This document shows positions 16,973 to 26,447 of a DNA stretch of 64,000 nt, piece after piece. The position numbers were made by a program, and so were the translations under genes. The stretch is from Pseudomonadota bacterium (lineage in GTDB: Bacteria > Pseudomonadota > Gammaproteobacteria > UBA1113). A model generated the notes under the pieces. The model searched no databases. It was not told the DNA's origin and saw only the letters and a program-made list of their open reading frames with translations. Each line of letters begins with the position of its first letter. The first letter of the stretch is position 1. The DNA is taken from assembly GCA_021778015.1 (NCBI GenBank), contig JAJYCX010000004.1, positions 19,936 to 83,935 on the forward strand, in the 5' to 3' direction.

Positions 16973-19369
16973 ATGAATTCAACATTATTCTCTGGTTTAG
17001 CTGGCTTCGTTAATATGGCCTTGCTCTATTGGTTGTCACCACTGGCGGCACTCATAGCGTTTATGGTCGAGATTGTAGCATTATTTTGTTTGATCACCAA
17101 ACGCACACAATGGGCTTGGGCGGCGTTAGCCTATGGTGGTAGCAGTGTATGGGCTCTAATACATTTCTTAGCGGCTATGAACCAGCAGATACCGTTATCG
17201 TGGCAGAATCGCGTGGTACAACTCGATGCGACCATAGTCTCTATGGTGGTTAGCGATAGCGTGAAACAACAATTTACCGTGAAAGCCACAGACCTTTGTT
17301 TAGGAGCAAATTGTGTAAAGGTCAATGCCCAGATTGAACTTAATGCTTATACCAATGCTAAAACCGCAGCGCTGCCTTTTAAATCTGGGCAGAGGTGGCT
17401 TCTGTATGCACGTTTAAAGCGTGTGCATCGCTTGGCAAATCCCAGTGTATTGCATGTTCTAGAATGGGCGAAAGGAGATTACGCTGTAGGCAGTGTGTTG
17501 CCTCATCCCACGGCACAATTGCTTAAATCGGCAAGCGTATTGAATGTAAATGGCTTACGCCAAAGATTAGCACAACAACTGTTAACCGCAAATTTGAATG
17601 ACAACAGTTTGGCTATTATTTCTGCCCTAACCCTAGGGGATCGCAGTCATTTATCGTCTGCATTATGGTTGCTGTTTCAACAAACAGGCGTGCTGCATTT
17701 AATGGCGATTTCCGGTTTACACATAGGGTTATTGGCTACCTTTGTTTATGCTCTGATGTATTTGCTGCTATGGCCGTGGCCACAATTATTTAAGCAGATA
17801 CCACGACAAAAAATAGCAATGTGGGCAGCGCTATTCATGGCCTGGATCTATGGTGCTTTGGCGGGCTTTTCCGTATCAACGGTGCGCGCGTGCATTATGT
17901 TAAGTCTCTATGTGTTAGCCAAAAGTGTGTCGCGGCAGATGTCGTGGTTATCGGCATTATTATGGTCTTCCGTGTGTATTCTAATGGTTGCTCCTTTACA
18001 AAGCTTGAATATAAGCTTTTGGTTATCCTTCATTGCGGTGTATAGCATTGCATTTTTATTGTGGATTTGGCCTAAACAGCAAGGACGGTTTAAACAACAC
18101 TTCAGTATGCAAATCGCCTTAAGCTTATGTTTGTTGCCGTTTTCATTATTATTTTTTCAACGATCGCCTTTGAATGCACCCTTCAGCAATCTGTTGGCCG
18201 TACCGTGGGTGAGCTTTATTATTTTGCCGGGCGCTTTATTGGCCCTAATCCTACAGACGATAAATCCGTGGCTTTCGCATCCCATCTTCATTGCATTGCA
18301 ATGGAATATAGATTATCTATTACGTTTCTTGCATGGCATGGTGCAATTGTTTCCGTATCAATGGTGGCATGGTGGGGATTTGTTGAGTTTGGGTTTGATC
18401 AGTGGGGGCTTATTTTTAGTTTTACTGCCGCGAGCGTGGCAATTAAGAGGTTTAGCGCTAGTATGGCTGTTGTTGGCGTTTATTCCTTTAAACACACAAC
18501 TCAAGCCGCCTTTGCGCGTTACTGTTTTTGATGTAGGCCAAGGATTAGCGGTATTGTTGCAAACACAACATCACACTTTGCTCTACGATACCGGCCCTTC
18601 TTATTATGGCGGTGGCGATGCAGCAACCAGCGCTATTCTGCCTTTTTTAAAGCGGCAAACTGAGGCAAATATAGATGTTATGGTAGTCAGTCATCAAGAT
18701 GCCGATCACAGTGGAGGTGTGCCTACACTATTAAAACAATTGCCAGTGACTCACTTAATTACTAGTACTTCACAATCTTTATTTGTGAAAAAAATATATA
18801 ATAATATTATTTTTCGTAGAGCTGTGATTTTTGATCCACAACAAACATTGCATTTAGACCAGTGTATACAAGGGCAGCAGTGGCGTTGGGATGGCGTGGA
18901 TTTTCGCTTTTTAAGCCCAGAAGCAGGTGCTACAGATAAGAAAGGCAATAATTTATCTTGCGTGTTGGTGGTGACAGTGGCGGGCCATCGTCTATTACTA
19001 ACCGGTGATATTGATGCTAGGGTAGAAGCACAGCTGCTGCTATCGGCGCGTGCTTATTTCCCTGACGATGTATTGCTAGTGCCACATCATGGCAGTATTA
19101 CTTCATCCAGCCCTGCTTTTGTAGCCGCCGTCAAACCAAAAACAGTTGTTTTTTCGACAGGATATCTGAATCGCTATCATTTTCCAGAAAAAAGCGTGCA
19201 AACAAGGTATAAGATACAAAGAGGATTAGAATATAATACGGCCTATAGCGGCGCTATTTCATTTAGCTTTGATGAACACGGTGAAATGAGTTCGGTCAAT
19301 ACCGTACGTCAGGATATTGCCTGGCAAGAATCTTTAGAAAAGCTGTATACCTATTTTGTGAATCAATAA
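16973..19369 (+). CDS. comEC: ComEC/Rec2 DNA-uptake channel protein
   Basis: 798 residues. Inner-membrane channel that brings one DNA strand into the cytoplasm in natural transformation. Order of domains: N-terminal hydrophobic segments and DUF4131 OB-like region (about 1-190), competence TM domain starting with HLMAISGLHIGLLA (about 241-255), and a C-terminal metallo-beta-lactamase-like domain (from FDVGQGLAVLL near 519; VSHQDADHSGG near 572; LLTGDIDARVEAQLL near 675; VPHHGS near 703). Complete, with no frameshift. With radA and type IV pilus pieces nearby, competence is plausible. Confidence 0.95.
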   Translation: MNSTLFSGLAGFVNMALLYWLSPLAALIAFMVEIVALFCLITKRTQWAWAALAYGGSSVWALIHFLAAMNQQIPLSWQNRVVQLDATIVSMVVSDSVKQQFTVKATDLCLGANCVKVNAQIELNAYTNAKTAALPFKSGQRWLLYARLKRVHRLANPSVLHVLEWAKGDYAVGSVLPHPTAQLLKSASVLNVNGLRQRLAQQLLTANLNDNSLAIISALTLGDRSHLSSALWLLFQQTGVLHLMAISGLHIGLLATFVYALMYLLLWPWPQLFKQIPRQKIAMWAALFMAWIYGALAGFSVSTVRACIMLSLYVLAKSVSRQMSWLSALLWSSVCILMVAPLQSLNISFWLSFIAVYSIAFLLWIWPKQQGRFKQHFSMQIALSLCLLPFSLLFFQRSPLNAPFSNLLAVPWVSFIILPGALLALILQTINPWLSHPIFIALQWNIDYLLRFLHGMVQLFPYQWWHGGDLLSLGLISGGLFLVLLPRAWQLRGLALVWLLLAFIPLNTQLKPPLRVTVFDVGQGLAVLLQTQHHTLLYDTGPSYYGGGDAATSAILPFLKRQTEANIDVMVVSHQDADHSGGVPTLLKQLPVTHLITSTSQSLFVKKIYNNIIFRRAVIFDPQQTLHLDQCIQGQQWRWDGVDFRFLSPEAGATDKKGNNLSCVLVVTVAGHRLLLTGDIDARVEAQLLLSARAYFPDDVLLVPHHGSITSSSPAFVAAVKPKTVVFSTGYLNRYHFPEKSVQTRYKIQRGLEYNTAYSGAISFSFDEHGEMSSVNTVRQDIAWQESLEKLYTYFVNQ

Positions 19370-19397
19370 CAATTCTTCATTGACGGTGGGTATATGC

Positions 19398-20258
19398 CTA
19401 TCTTGATAGAAGCTTTTCAACTTCATCTTTCTTTTCTTTAGGCAAAGAAGTTAGTTTCAAAGCGGATAGCGCTGCAACACTATATAATTTTTTGATTAGC
19501 CCATTATGAGGCATGGCTTCTAGATGTTTTTCTATTGTTTTTATATCGCCGCGTTTAATAGGCCCCGTAAGCGCATTCTCTGGTACTTTTGTTTCTTTTA
19601 AGTTATTCAACGTGCCGGACATTAAACTAATGACTAAATCAAAAGCAACATCAGAGGGTACACCTGCTTCATCTAAGCAATTTAGAGCTTCTTTAGCAAT
19701 GACTATGAGATAATTAGACGCGAAAACACCAGCGGCGTGATAAATTTCTTTTTTATCGCTATTGATAGGATAAGTTATAGAGCCGATGCTATCAAAAAGT
19801 ACTTTTAATATTTCCGTAGCTTTTTTTTCACCTTCAATTGCACAATAGGTGCCTTTGTATTGAGCTACACTTAAGTTTGGATCAGCGAAACTACGCATTG
19901 GATGCACACTGGCTATAGCGCAATTGCATGCTTTTGCTGCTGCAATAGCCGAAGAAGATAAAGAACCACTGCAATGAACGACTAAGCTATTTTCTTTTAA
20001 ACAGTTTGATGCAACCAGTATCCTACAAGTTTGTTCAATGGCATCATCAGGTGTAGTGATAAAGGTAATATCTGCTTCGGGTAGATCTTTCAAGGTACAA
20101 AAAGGGGTGCCTTGGCCAATAAAGGCTACGGCATCTTTAGCATTTTCATCTGAACGACTAAATACCCCAAGAACAGTTCCTACAGGCTCTTTAACAAAGA
20201 GCTTCCCTATGGTTTTTCCAACCCTACCCGCACCAATGATGTTTATTGTTGAAGGCAC
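19398..20258 (-). CDS. Rossmann-fold DUF2520-domain protein (putative oxidoreductase)
   Basis: About 286 residues from a GTG at 20258. N-terminal NAD(P)-binding fold STINIIGAGRVGKTIGKLF, ADITFITTPDDAIEQ, VVHCSGSLSS, SVHPMRSFAD, then a helical C-terminal DUF2520 domain (KKEIYHAAGVFASNYLIVI, ALTGPIKRGD). This family is annotated as F420-/NADP-dependent-reductase-like or as ketopantoate-reductase-like; the reaction is unknown. A TTG at 20321 would add 21 residues that lie before the Rossmann strand and have no clear RBS, so I prefer the GTG. Moderately AT-rich. No operon partner. Confidence 0.8.
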   Translation of the reverse strand: MPSTINIIGAGRVGKTIGKLFVKEPVGTVLGVFSRSDENAKDAVAFIGQGTPFCTLKDLPEADITFITTPDDAIEQTCRILVASNCLKENSLVVHCSGSLSSSAIAAAKACNCAIASVHPMRSFADPNLSVAQYKGTYCAIEGEKKATEILKVLFDSIGSITYPINSDKKEIYHAAGVFASNYLIVIAKEALNCLDEAGVPSDVAFDLVISLMSGTLNNLKETKVPENALTGPIKRGDIKTIEKHLEAMPHNGLIKKLYSVAALSALKLTSLPKEKKDEVEKLLSR

Positions 20259-20580
20259 TATTTTAATACTCTGTTTTTGACGACCTTGAACGAGAATATC
20301 ATGAAGAATAAAAAATATCAAAAAACGATTAATATGGCTGCTATTTATCTAGAGTCATATCAGCAAAATTATGAAAAATCACTATTTTTTAGCGAGATAC
20401 ATTAACCGTACTTTCTTAAGCAGATAACGGCACAAGAGAGTCACAAGGAAATACTTTTTTTAGATGCGTTTGCTCTGGCTTGTTAAATGGCAATTCATGT
20501 TATTAAAACCTGAATCATTTTGACTTTCAATCTCCTCTTGATTTACAATTTCATCTTACAGAGAAACACCACTGAGACAG

Positions 20581-20608
20581 TTGCGTAAAGGTTTGTATGG
20601 TGTACAAT
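20581..20608 (+). promoter_or_regulatory. Candidate promoter of the Pro/Gln/Tyr-rich gene
   Basis: TTGCGT (20581-20586), 16-bp spacer, TACAAT (20603-20608), 31 bp before the ATG. The rest of the roughly 380-bp gap 20259-20638 shows no gene; it is AT-rich and contains AAAAATCACTATTTTT at about 20374, repeated near 22334 beyond the gene. Confidence 0.5.
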
Positions 20609-20638
20609 AATTAATCTTTTTTTAGTGAGGTAAATGAT

Positions 20639-22222
20639 ATGTCATCGCATTTTGGTTCAAATCAACAGCCAGGTTATAATCAACCACCAGCACAAGCCCC
20701 GCATTCGGGCCAACCTAGCGCTATTCACCCTTCGGGTTATCAATCTTATTATCCACAACAACCTCAAGGCGGCCAATATTATCCGCAGCCGCAAAGTGGT
20801 TATTTCCCACAATCCTCTTATGGATATGGTTATACTCCACAACAAAATTATATGACACCGGCACAGCCAAATTCTCAATTCAATCCGCCCCCTCCAGGTT
20901 ATACTGCTCCACCAGCTCCGCATTCGAACCCAGCTGCATTCGGCGCTTCATCTCCGCACTATGCTAATCAACCAACTCCTCTTTACCCTTCGCAAGGTTA
21001 TCAATCTTATTATCCACCACAATCTCAAGGCAGCCAATATTATAATCCAGCATCATCTCAGCCGCAAAGTGGTTATTCCCCACAATCCTCTTATGGTTAT
21101 ACTCCACAACAAAGTTATATGACACCGGCGCAGCCAAATTCTCAATTCAATCCGCCCCCTCCAGGTTATACTGCTCCACCAGCTCCGCATTCGAGCCCAG
21201 CTCCATTCGGTGTTCCATCTCCGCAACAAGGTTATTTTAATCAACCAACTCCTCCGCCGGCTTCTCCATCAGCTCCGAGTCCGAGCAAATCTGTAGCCAT
21301 GGCGCCACCTCCCAAAGATTCTGAAATCTTGCAGGGTAGGGATTTGTCTCTGAAGACTATAGTATTTGGGAAGGGTTCGCCTGCATTGTTTTCTCCTCCT
21401 CGTGTTACAGAAGCAAAAATCCCAAATCGCCTGATTGAGAAAAAAGATTACCAACCTTATTGGCAATACGAGCCAGGAGCAGGAGAGATACTGTACCATC
21501 TTGATAAAGAAAAATATAAAGTATCTTATAAATATAGGGATGTTGTAGGTGAGATTAAAAGTGGCGAGATAGCGTTGGGTGATGTAGACAGCAGGTATAA
21601 GGATACTTTACCTAAGAGATCTTTAGACTCTGCCGAATCTGCTTCGCAATGGTCTAGGGACTTTAACCAGAAATTGAATGAAACTATATCTAAACAAATT
21701 CAGAAGAAGTATACGGATAACTTAAAGTTAATCAAATTTAATAACGCCGGTTCATATAATGCTACATCACCTTATGAAGGAGAAGTGTTGTATTGTGCCA
21801 TAGGAAACGAGATTCACTGCAAATACTGGGTTCTAGAAGATCTATCGTTAAGCTTAGTTAATAAGCAATATACGACGGAGGCCTTTTTTGCTAATAAAGG
21901 CGATCGGTCGATACAAGATCGAATTAGCGATCAGGTCAAATTAATTTTTGATTTAGCAGAGTACCTACGAACTATTAAGCAAGAAATTAGTAATACACTA
22001 GGAACTCCTACACAACGGGCTAAAAGGAGTGTGGCTCAAAAATTAGTGGCTTATTTAAAAGATAGAGCTAATGCTGCGATCCCAACGTTTACGGAAGAAG
22101 AGATATCGGTAATTTATAAAGGTGTGTTTAGTCATCGATTAGGAGATTTAGTAGACAGAGCAAAAGCAATTTATGAATTAGATGAAGTGTTAAAGTCTGC
22201 TCCGTCTGCATCCATAAATTAA
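20639..22222 (+). CDS. Pro/Gln/Tyr/Ser-rich repeat protein with charged C-terminal domain; effector candidate
   Basis: 527 residues, family not recognised. Residues 1 to about 225 are low complexity (P, Q, Y, G, S) with two long internal repeats: DNA at 20786-20960 recurs at 21059-21233 (offset 273), encoding QSSYGYTPQQ, NSQFNPPPPGYTAPPAPHS and similar. Residues about 226-527 are ordinary, charged and partly helical (KYRDVVGEIKSGEIALGD, RAKRSVAQKLVAYLKDRANA). No signal peptide or TM. The N-terminus resembles eukaryotic prion-like or annexin/synexin-type YGQP repeats, and host-directed function is inference. Leader TAGTGAGGTA is shared with the gene at 460. Strong terminator follows. Confidence 0.75.
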   Translation: MSSHFGSNQQPGYNQPPAQAPHSGQPSAIHPSGYQSYYPQQPQGGQYYPQPQSGYFPQSSYGYGYTPQQNYMTPAQPNSQFNPPPPGYTAPPAPHSNPAAFGASSPHYANQPTPLYPSQGYQSYYPPQSQGSQYYNPASSQPQSGYSPQSSYGYTPQQSYMTPAQPNSQFNPPPPGYTAPPAPHSSPAPFGVPSPQQGYFNQPTPPPASPSAPSPSKSVAMAPPPKDSEILQGRDLSLKTIVFGKGSPALFSPPRVTEAKIPNRLIEKKDYQPYWQYEPGAGEILYHLDKEKYKVSYKYRDVVGEIKSGEIALGDVDSRYKDTLPKRSLDSAESASQWSRDFNQKLNETISKQIQKKYTDNLKLIKFNNAGSYNATSPYEGEVLYCAIGNEIHCKYWVLEDLSLSLVNKQYTTEAFFANKGDRSIQDRISDQVKLIFDLAEYLRTIKQEISNTLGTPTQRAKRSVAQKLVAYLKDRANAAIPTFTEEEISVIYKGVFSHRLGDLVDRAKAIYELDEVLKSAPSASIN

Positions 22223-22241
22223 TTCTACCATCAAAAATTAA

Positions 22242-22283
22242 GGCTGAATGAGGTTTGATAAACATTCATTCAGCCAGTTTTTT
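22242..22283 (+). terminator. Rho-independent terminator after the Pro/Gln/Tyr-rich gene
   Basis: GGCTGAATGA (22242-22251) pairs with TCATTCAGCC (22266-22275), with an inner GTTT / AAAC helix in the loop, followed by AG and six T (22278-22283). Confidence 0.88.
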
Positions 22284-22472
22284 ACGTTTACACGACCGGG
22301 ATCTAGTCGAACCGTGTAACAGTCATATTCTAAAAAATCACTATTTTTCAACAAGATACCAAAAGAGCCATTATTTGTCAGAAAAAAATGTTCAAAAAAG
22401 GTATCAAATGGAGGTGTTTTAGCATATAATATCGCCCAATAACGACGCATAACCCAATTCAACAGGAACAGC

Positions 22473-24278
22473 ATGAGAGTAATACACAAACAGCCTTTAA
22501 AGCGTAAACCCGATGGCGACAGTATGGCTTTATATAAGCGCTTAACCACCTACTCTAGGCAGTATTGGCCCTGGCTGCTCATGGCCGTGGCGGCTAATAT
22601 GGCTTATTCCGGTATTGATGCTTTATTCACTTATTTCATGAAGCCTTTACTAGATAAAGGTTTTGTACAACACGATCCTACTTTTTTAAAATGGCTCCCG
22701 CTGGTTATTATTGTTTTATTTGCGGTGCGCTCATTCATGAATTTAGCAGGCGATTATACGATGGCTAAGGTGTCACGTAGTATCGTGGTTAAGTTTAGGC
22801 AAGCCATTTTTGATAAATTATTGCATTTGCCCTGTAAATATTTCGATAAAGAATCATCCGGGCAATTATTGTCTTTGATTGTGTATAACACTACACAAGT
22901 TTCGTCGGCCTGCACGGATGCTTTAACGCAATTAGTACAATCCGGCTTTTTAGCCTTGGGCTTATTAGTGGTTTTGTTTGTTTTAAGCTGGAAATTAACG
23001 TTACTATTATTGATAACGGGCCCAGTGGTGGCGATAGCGGTTAAATTAAGTTCTGCTCGGTTAAGAAACTTGAGTCGTAAAACGCAGGATTCTATGGCGG
23101 ATATCGCGCACGTGGCTGAAGAAGCTATTGAAGGCTATCGCGTAGTGCGCATTTTTGGTGGCGAAGCGTATGAAATGAAAAAGTTTTATAAGGCCATTAA
23201 ATCCAGCATGACTCGAGAATTAAAAATCATAGTCACTAAAGCAGCTGGAACCTCTAGTGTGCAAATGGTGGGTATTTTAGTATTGGCGTTATTGATTTAT
23301 GTCGCTACTTCTAAGTTAGGTGTAGATCATCAATTAACCGCGGGTGGTTTTACGGCGATGATTGCCGCCATATTGGCGCTGTTAAAACCGGTTAAAGACT
23401 TAACCACTTTAAACGTGCAGATCCAAAGAGGCTTGGCCGGAGCGGAAACCATTTTTGAAATGTTGGATAAACCCGATGAACGCGATGACGGCCAGTATGA
23501 AACGCCGCGTGCTAAAGGTGCTATAGAATTCAAGGATGTCTCTTTTTCCTATACGGATGCAGTAGGCCCAGTATTGCGAGAGATTAATTTTAGCGTACAG
23601 CCAGGACAAGTGGTGGCACTAGTGGGTCGTTCTGGTAGTGGTAAGTCCACTATTGCCAGTTTATTGCCGCGTTTTTATGATGTAGAACAAGGTAATATTA
23701 GCATCGATGGCGTCGATTTATTTGATTATCGTTTAAAAAACTTACGACTACAATTCTCCTTAGTATCACAACATGTTTCACTGTTTAATGACACCATAGC
23801 CAATAATATTGCTTATGGACGCTTGAATGAAGATGTGAGCGACGAGCAAATTCGTGTAGCGGCCAAAGCGGCGCATGCTATGGAATTTATAGATCAATTG
23901 CCCGAAGGTTTAAATACCTTAGTAGGTGAGAATGGCATATTATTATCCGGTGGACAACGACAACGCTTGGCCATTGCGCGTGCTATTTTAAAAGATGCGC
24001 CTATTTTAATTTTAGATGAAGCGACCTCTGCATTGGATTCTGAATCAGAGCGTTATATTCAGGATGCCCTAGAAGCAGTGATGAAGAATCGCACCACCTT
24101 GGTGATTGCTCATAGACTATCAACCATAGAATCTGCCGATCATATCGTTGTGATGGATGGCGGTCAGATTATTGAGCAAGGCACACATCATCAATTATTG
24201 GCACAACGTGGTTACTACGCCAAATTGTATGATATGCAATTTCAATCGGCTACACCGGTTGTTGCTGAAGCTTTATGA
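22473..24278 (+). CDS. msbA: Lipid A export ABC transporter MsbA
   Basis: 601 residues. Flips lipid A-core across the inner membrane using ATP. Six-helix ABC membrane domain (about 30-330) followed by the nucleotide-binding domain: Walker A VGRSGSGKST (about 384-393), Q-loop VSQHVSLFND, signature LSGGQRQRLAIARA (about 489-502), Walker B ILILDEATSALD (about 509-520) and the switch His in VIAHRLSTIESAD. ATG at 22473 is supported by AGGA 5 bases upstream; an internal ATG at 22524 lacks an SD. TATAAT at about 22424 is a possible -10. lpxK follows after a repeat. Confidence 0.95.
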   Translation: MRVIHKQPLKRKPDGDSMALYKRLTTYSRQYWPWLLMAVAANMAYSGIDALFTYFMKPLLDKGFVQHDPTFLKWLPLVIIVLFAVRSFMNLAGDYTMAKVSRSIVVKFRQAIFDKLLHLPCKYFDKESSGQLLSLIVYNTTQVSSACTDALTQLVQSGFLALGLLVVLFVLSWKLTLLLLITGPVVAIAVKLSSARLRNLSRKTQDSMADIAHVAEEAIEGYRVVRIFGGEAYEMKKFYKAIKSSMTRELKIIVTKAAGTSSVQMVGILVLALLIYVATSKLGVDHQLTAGGFTAMIAAILALLKPVKDLTTLNVQIQRGLAGAETIFEMLDKPDERDDGQYETPRAKGAIEFKDVSFSYTDAVGPVLREINFSVQPGQVVALVGRSGSGKSTIASLLPRFYDVEQGNISIDGVDLFDYRLKNLRLQFSLVSQHVSLFNDTIANNIAYGRLNEDVSDEQIRVAAKAAHAMEFIDQLPEGLNTLVGENGILLSGGQRQRLAIARAILKDAPILILDEATSALDSESERYIQDALEAVMKNRTTLVIAHRLSTIESADHIVVMDGGQIIEQGTHHQLLAQRGYYAKLYDMQFQSATPVVAEAL

Positions 24279-24298
24279 AGTGAGAATTTAAGGCTGAG

Positions 24299-24367
24299 AT
24301 CTAGAACTTTGTCATCCTCGGCCGAAGGCCGGAGATCCAGTTTCGATTAAAGTTTTTTCTGGATCCA
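24299..24367. repeat. Family A repeat, truncated
   Basis: Holds CTTTGTCATCCTCGGCCGAA, the GATCCAGTTTCGATTAAAG spacer and TTTTTTCTGGATCC, but the second half and terminal repeats are missing. Lies between msbA and lpxK. Confidence 0.65.
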
Positions 24368-24404
24368 AGCGAGTGGAGTTTTTACAAAAGGTAAAAGTAA
24401 TTAT

Positions 24405-25391
24405 ATGAATTGGTGGCATCGTAGAAATTTTTTAAGTTACTTCCTATGGCCTTTTTCTCTATTGTGGCAATGGACAATGGCTTTACGTCAGAGTTTGTAT
24501 AGACGGGGTATTTTCAGTACCACGCATTTTCCGGTACCCATTATTGTAGTGGGCAATTTAACCGTGGGTGGCAATGGCAAAACCCCAGTCATCATGGCAC
24601 TGGTTGAGCTTTTACGAGAAATGGGTTTTAAACCCGGTATAGTCAGTAGAGGGTATGGTGCTGCCTTAAAGAAGGGTGCCTATTTAGTTACAGCTACCAG
24701 CAATGCAACTCTGGTTGGGGATGAACCGCTGCTCTTAGCCCGGCGATTAAATTGCCCGCTGGCCATAGGGGCCAAACGTGTAGAAGCTGTGAATATGCTA
24801 TTGGCTCATCATGATTGTGATGTGGTTTTAAGCGACGATGGTTTACAACATTTGGCCATGGGACGCGCAATGGAATTGATCCTTGTCGATGGACAACGTC
24901 AATTTGGCAATGGCTTTTGCTTGCCTGCAGGACCCTTGCGCGAATCCGTTAAACGTTTGAGTACTACCCCTTGGATCATTTATCACAGTGCAGATCCCGC
25001 CTATGAGCAACGTTTTTTTCTACAGCCGCACTGTTTTCGTTCAGTGACAAAACCCGAATTAACTCGATCTTTATCATCATTTGCCGATCAGACTGTGGAT
25101 GTGGTTGCAGCCATTGGTTATCCGCAGCGATTTTTAGATGCATTGCAAACTTTAGGTATAAAGGTTAAAGCAAAAACGTTTAGAGATCACCATGCTTATG
25201 ACGAAGCTGAATTATCAACGTATAAAAATAAAACGTTGATCATGACTGAAAAAGATGCGGTTAAATGTGCCGCTTTTGATTTGCCTGATGCGTGGTATTT
25301 AGAAGTTTCGGCGGTATTGAGTGAGGCCTTGCAATCTAGTCTGCGCCATCACTTTTTAATGTGGAAAAATCATGAACATAATCTTTGGTAA
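24405..25391 (+). CDS. lpxK: Tetraacyldisaccharide 4'-kinase
   Basis: 328 residues. Phosphorylates the 4' position of lipid A disaccharide at the inner-membrane face. Seen: N-terminal membrane-associated helix (about 8-30), Walker A GNLTVGGNGKT (50-60), PGIVSRGYG (about 75-83), GDEPLLLARR (about 105-114), DDGLQHLAMGR (about 145-155) and TEKDAVKCA (about 285). Its last 20 bases overlap the next gene, so the two are translationally coupled. Confidence 0.95.
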   Translation: MNWWHRRNFLSYFLWPFSLLWQWTMALRQSLYRRGIFSTTHFPVPIIVVGNLTVGGNGKTPVIMALVELLREMGFKPGIVSRGYGAALKKGAYLVTATSNATLVGDEPLLLARRLNCPLAIGAKRVEAVNMLLAHHDCDVVLSDDGLQHLAMGRAMELILVDGQRQFGNGFCLPAGPLRESVKRLSTTPWIIYHSADPAYEQRFFLQPHCFRSVTKPELTRSLSSFADQTVDVVAAIGYPQRFLDALQTLGIKVKAKTFRDHHAYDEAELSTYKNKTLIMTEKDAVKCAAFDLPDAWYLEVSAVLSEALQSSLRHHFLMWKNHEHNLW

Positions 25392-26112
25392 CTATGGCGA
25401 TGGTACTATTGCTTTAATACAGTGGGCGCATGAAAATGCACTGCAAGAAGGTGTAGTTTGTCATATAGACACGGGCTTTGCCTCTACTCGTGATGAGTGG
25501 CAGCACCAACTTAAAAAAGGTGTAGCGTTGGCACAAGGCTATGGATTTGAAACGAAAGCTCTACCCGCCGTGATGACTTGGCCTGAACTGGTATTAAAAC
25601 GTAAAACCTTTCCCAGTGCGCAATTTCAATGGTGTGCAGGGTGGTTAAAAGGATTGGCCTTTTTAGAATACTTAGACGAAATCGATCCCAATTGTGTAGC
25701 CACCATTATTTTACCTAAACATGTGACTCATGCACGCGGTGATATAGTATTGCAGGAATGGGAAAGCCACTCACCCCATTTTGGCGATAGACGCGTATGG
25801 CAGCCTCTATATAATTTGGCAGATAAACAGTTTTATGACTTAATTCATCGAGCAGGTTTTTCTCCTTTATACCATCGTAGTCTAGAATGCGCGCCCTGCA
25901 TACACAGCACACCAGCCGATTTAAGTCGTTTGACCTTAAGCGATCAAAATAGAGTAGCTGTTTTAGAAGACAGCCTAAAGGAATCGCTGTTTGTAGTAGA
26001 TGGTGCACAAGGGATAAGAGCGGTGGTAGAATGGGCCCAGAATCAGCCTCTAGAAGATAATAAATCAGAGTATCATCTAGGTTGCGGAACCCCTTTTGCT
26101 TGTGGAGAGTAA
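25372..26112 (+). CDS. PAPS-reductase-like (adenine-nucleotide alpha-hydrolase fold) protein
   Basis: 246 residues. Begins NIIFGNYGDGTIALIQWA, a variant of the PP-loop region, then HIDTGFASTRDEW, FQWCAGWLKGLAFLEYL, RRVWQPLYNLADKQFYDLI and ECAPCIHST. These match the PAPS reductase/CysH-like family (phosphate-binding and QWCxGxLK motifs), but the canonical SGGKDS loop is altered to FGNYGDG, so the usual reaction is doubtful. Overlaps lpxK by 20 bases and is followed 6 bases later by fdxA; it may act with that ferredoxin (inference). Not a standard CysH. Confidence 0.75.
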   Translation: MNIIFGNYGDGTIALIQWAHENALQEGVVCHIDTGFASTRDEWQHQLKKGVALAQGYGFETKALPAVMTWPELVLKRKTFPSAQFQWCAGWLKGLAFLEYLDEIDPNCVATIILPKHVTHARGDIVLQEWESHSPHFGDRRVWQPLYNLADKQFYDLIHRAGFSPLYHRSLECAPCIHSTPADLSRLTLSDQNRVAVLEDSLKESLFVVDGAQGIRAVVEWAQNQPLEDNKSEYHLGCGTPFACGE

Positions 26113-26118
26113 TGAAAA

Positions 26119-26442
26119 ATGACCTTTGTAGTGACTGAAAGTTGTATTCGTTGCAAATATATGGATTGCGTAGAAGTTTGCCCCGTCAATTGTTTTTATG
26201 AGGGCCCTAATTTCTTAGCCATTAACCCCGAGGAATGCATTGATTGCGCTTTGTGTGAGCCTGAATGCCCCGTCAATGCTATTTATGCCGAGGATGAGCT
26301 ACCCGAAGCGCAAAAAGAGTTTTTAGAATTGAACCGAGAATTATCACAAAAATGGCCTAATATTACCCATATGAAGACACCGCCAACTGATGCAGATGAG
26401 TGGAAGGATATTGCCGCTAAACGACAGTATTTAGAGGAATAA
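26119..26442 (+). CDS. fdxA: 7Fe-type ferredoxin FdxA
   Basis: 107 residues. Seven-iron ferredoxin ([3Fe-4S] plus [4Fe-4S]) for electron transfer. Cysteines C9, C17, C21 and C25, then C40, C43, C46 and C50 ([33 protein letters not shown]). The C-terminal extension [20 protein letters not shown] is typical of FdxA. Sits in the tight run lpxK-PAPS-like-fdxA-tsaB. Confidence 0.94.
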   Translation: MTFVVTESCIRCKYMDCVEVCPVNCFYEGPNFLAINPEECIDCALCEPECPVNAIYAEDELPEAQKEFLELNRELSQKWPNITHMKTPPTDADEWKDIAAKRQYLEE

Positions 26443-26447
26443 ACCGC

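Noticed and set aside
22238..22549. 103-codon minus-strand frame
   Set aside because: Runs from inside the msbA start region into the terminator of the upstream gene; no RBS or family signal. A remote possibility is a gene relic.
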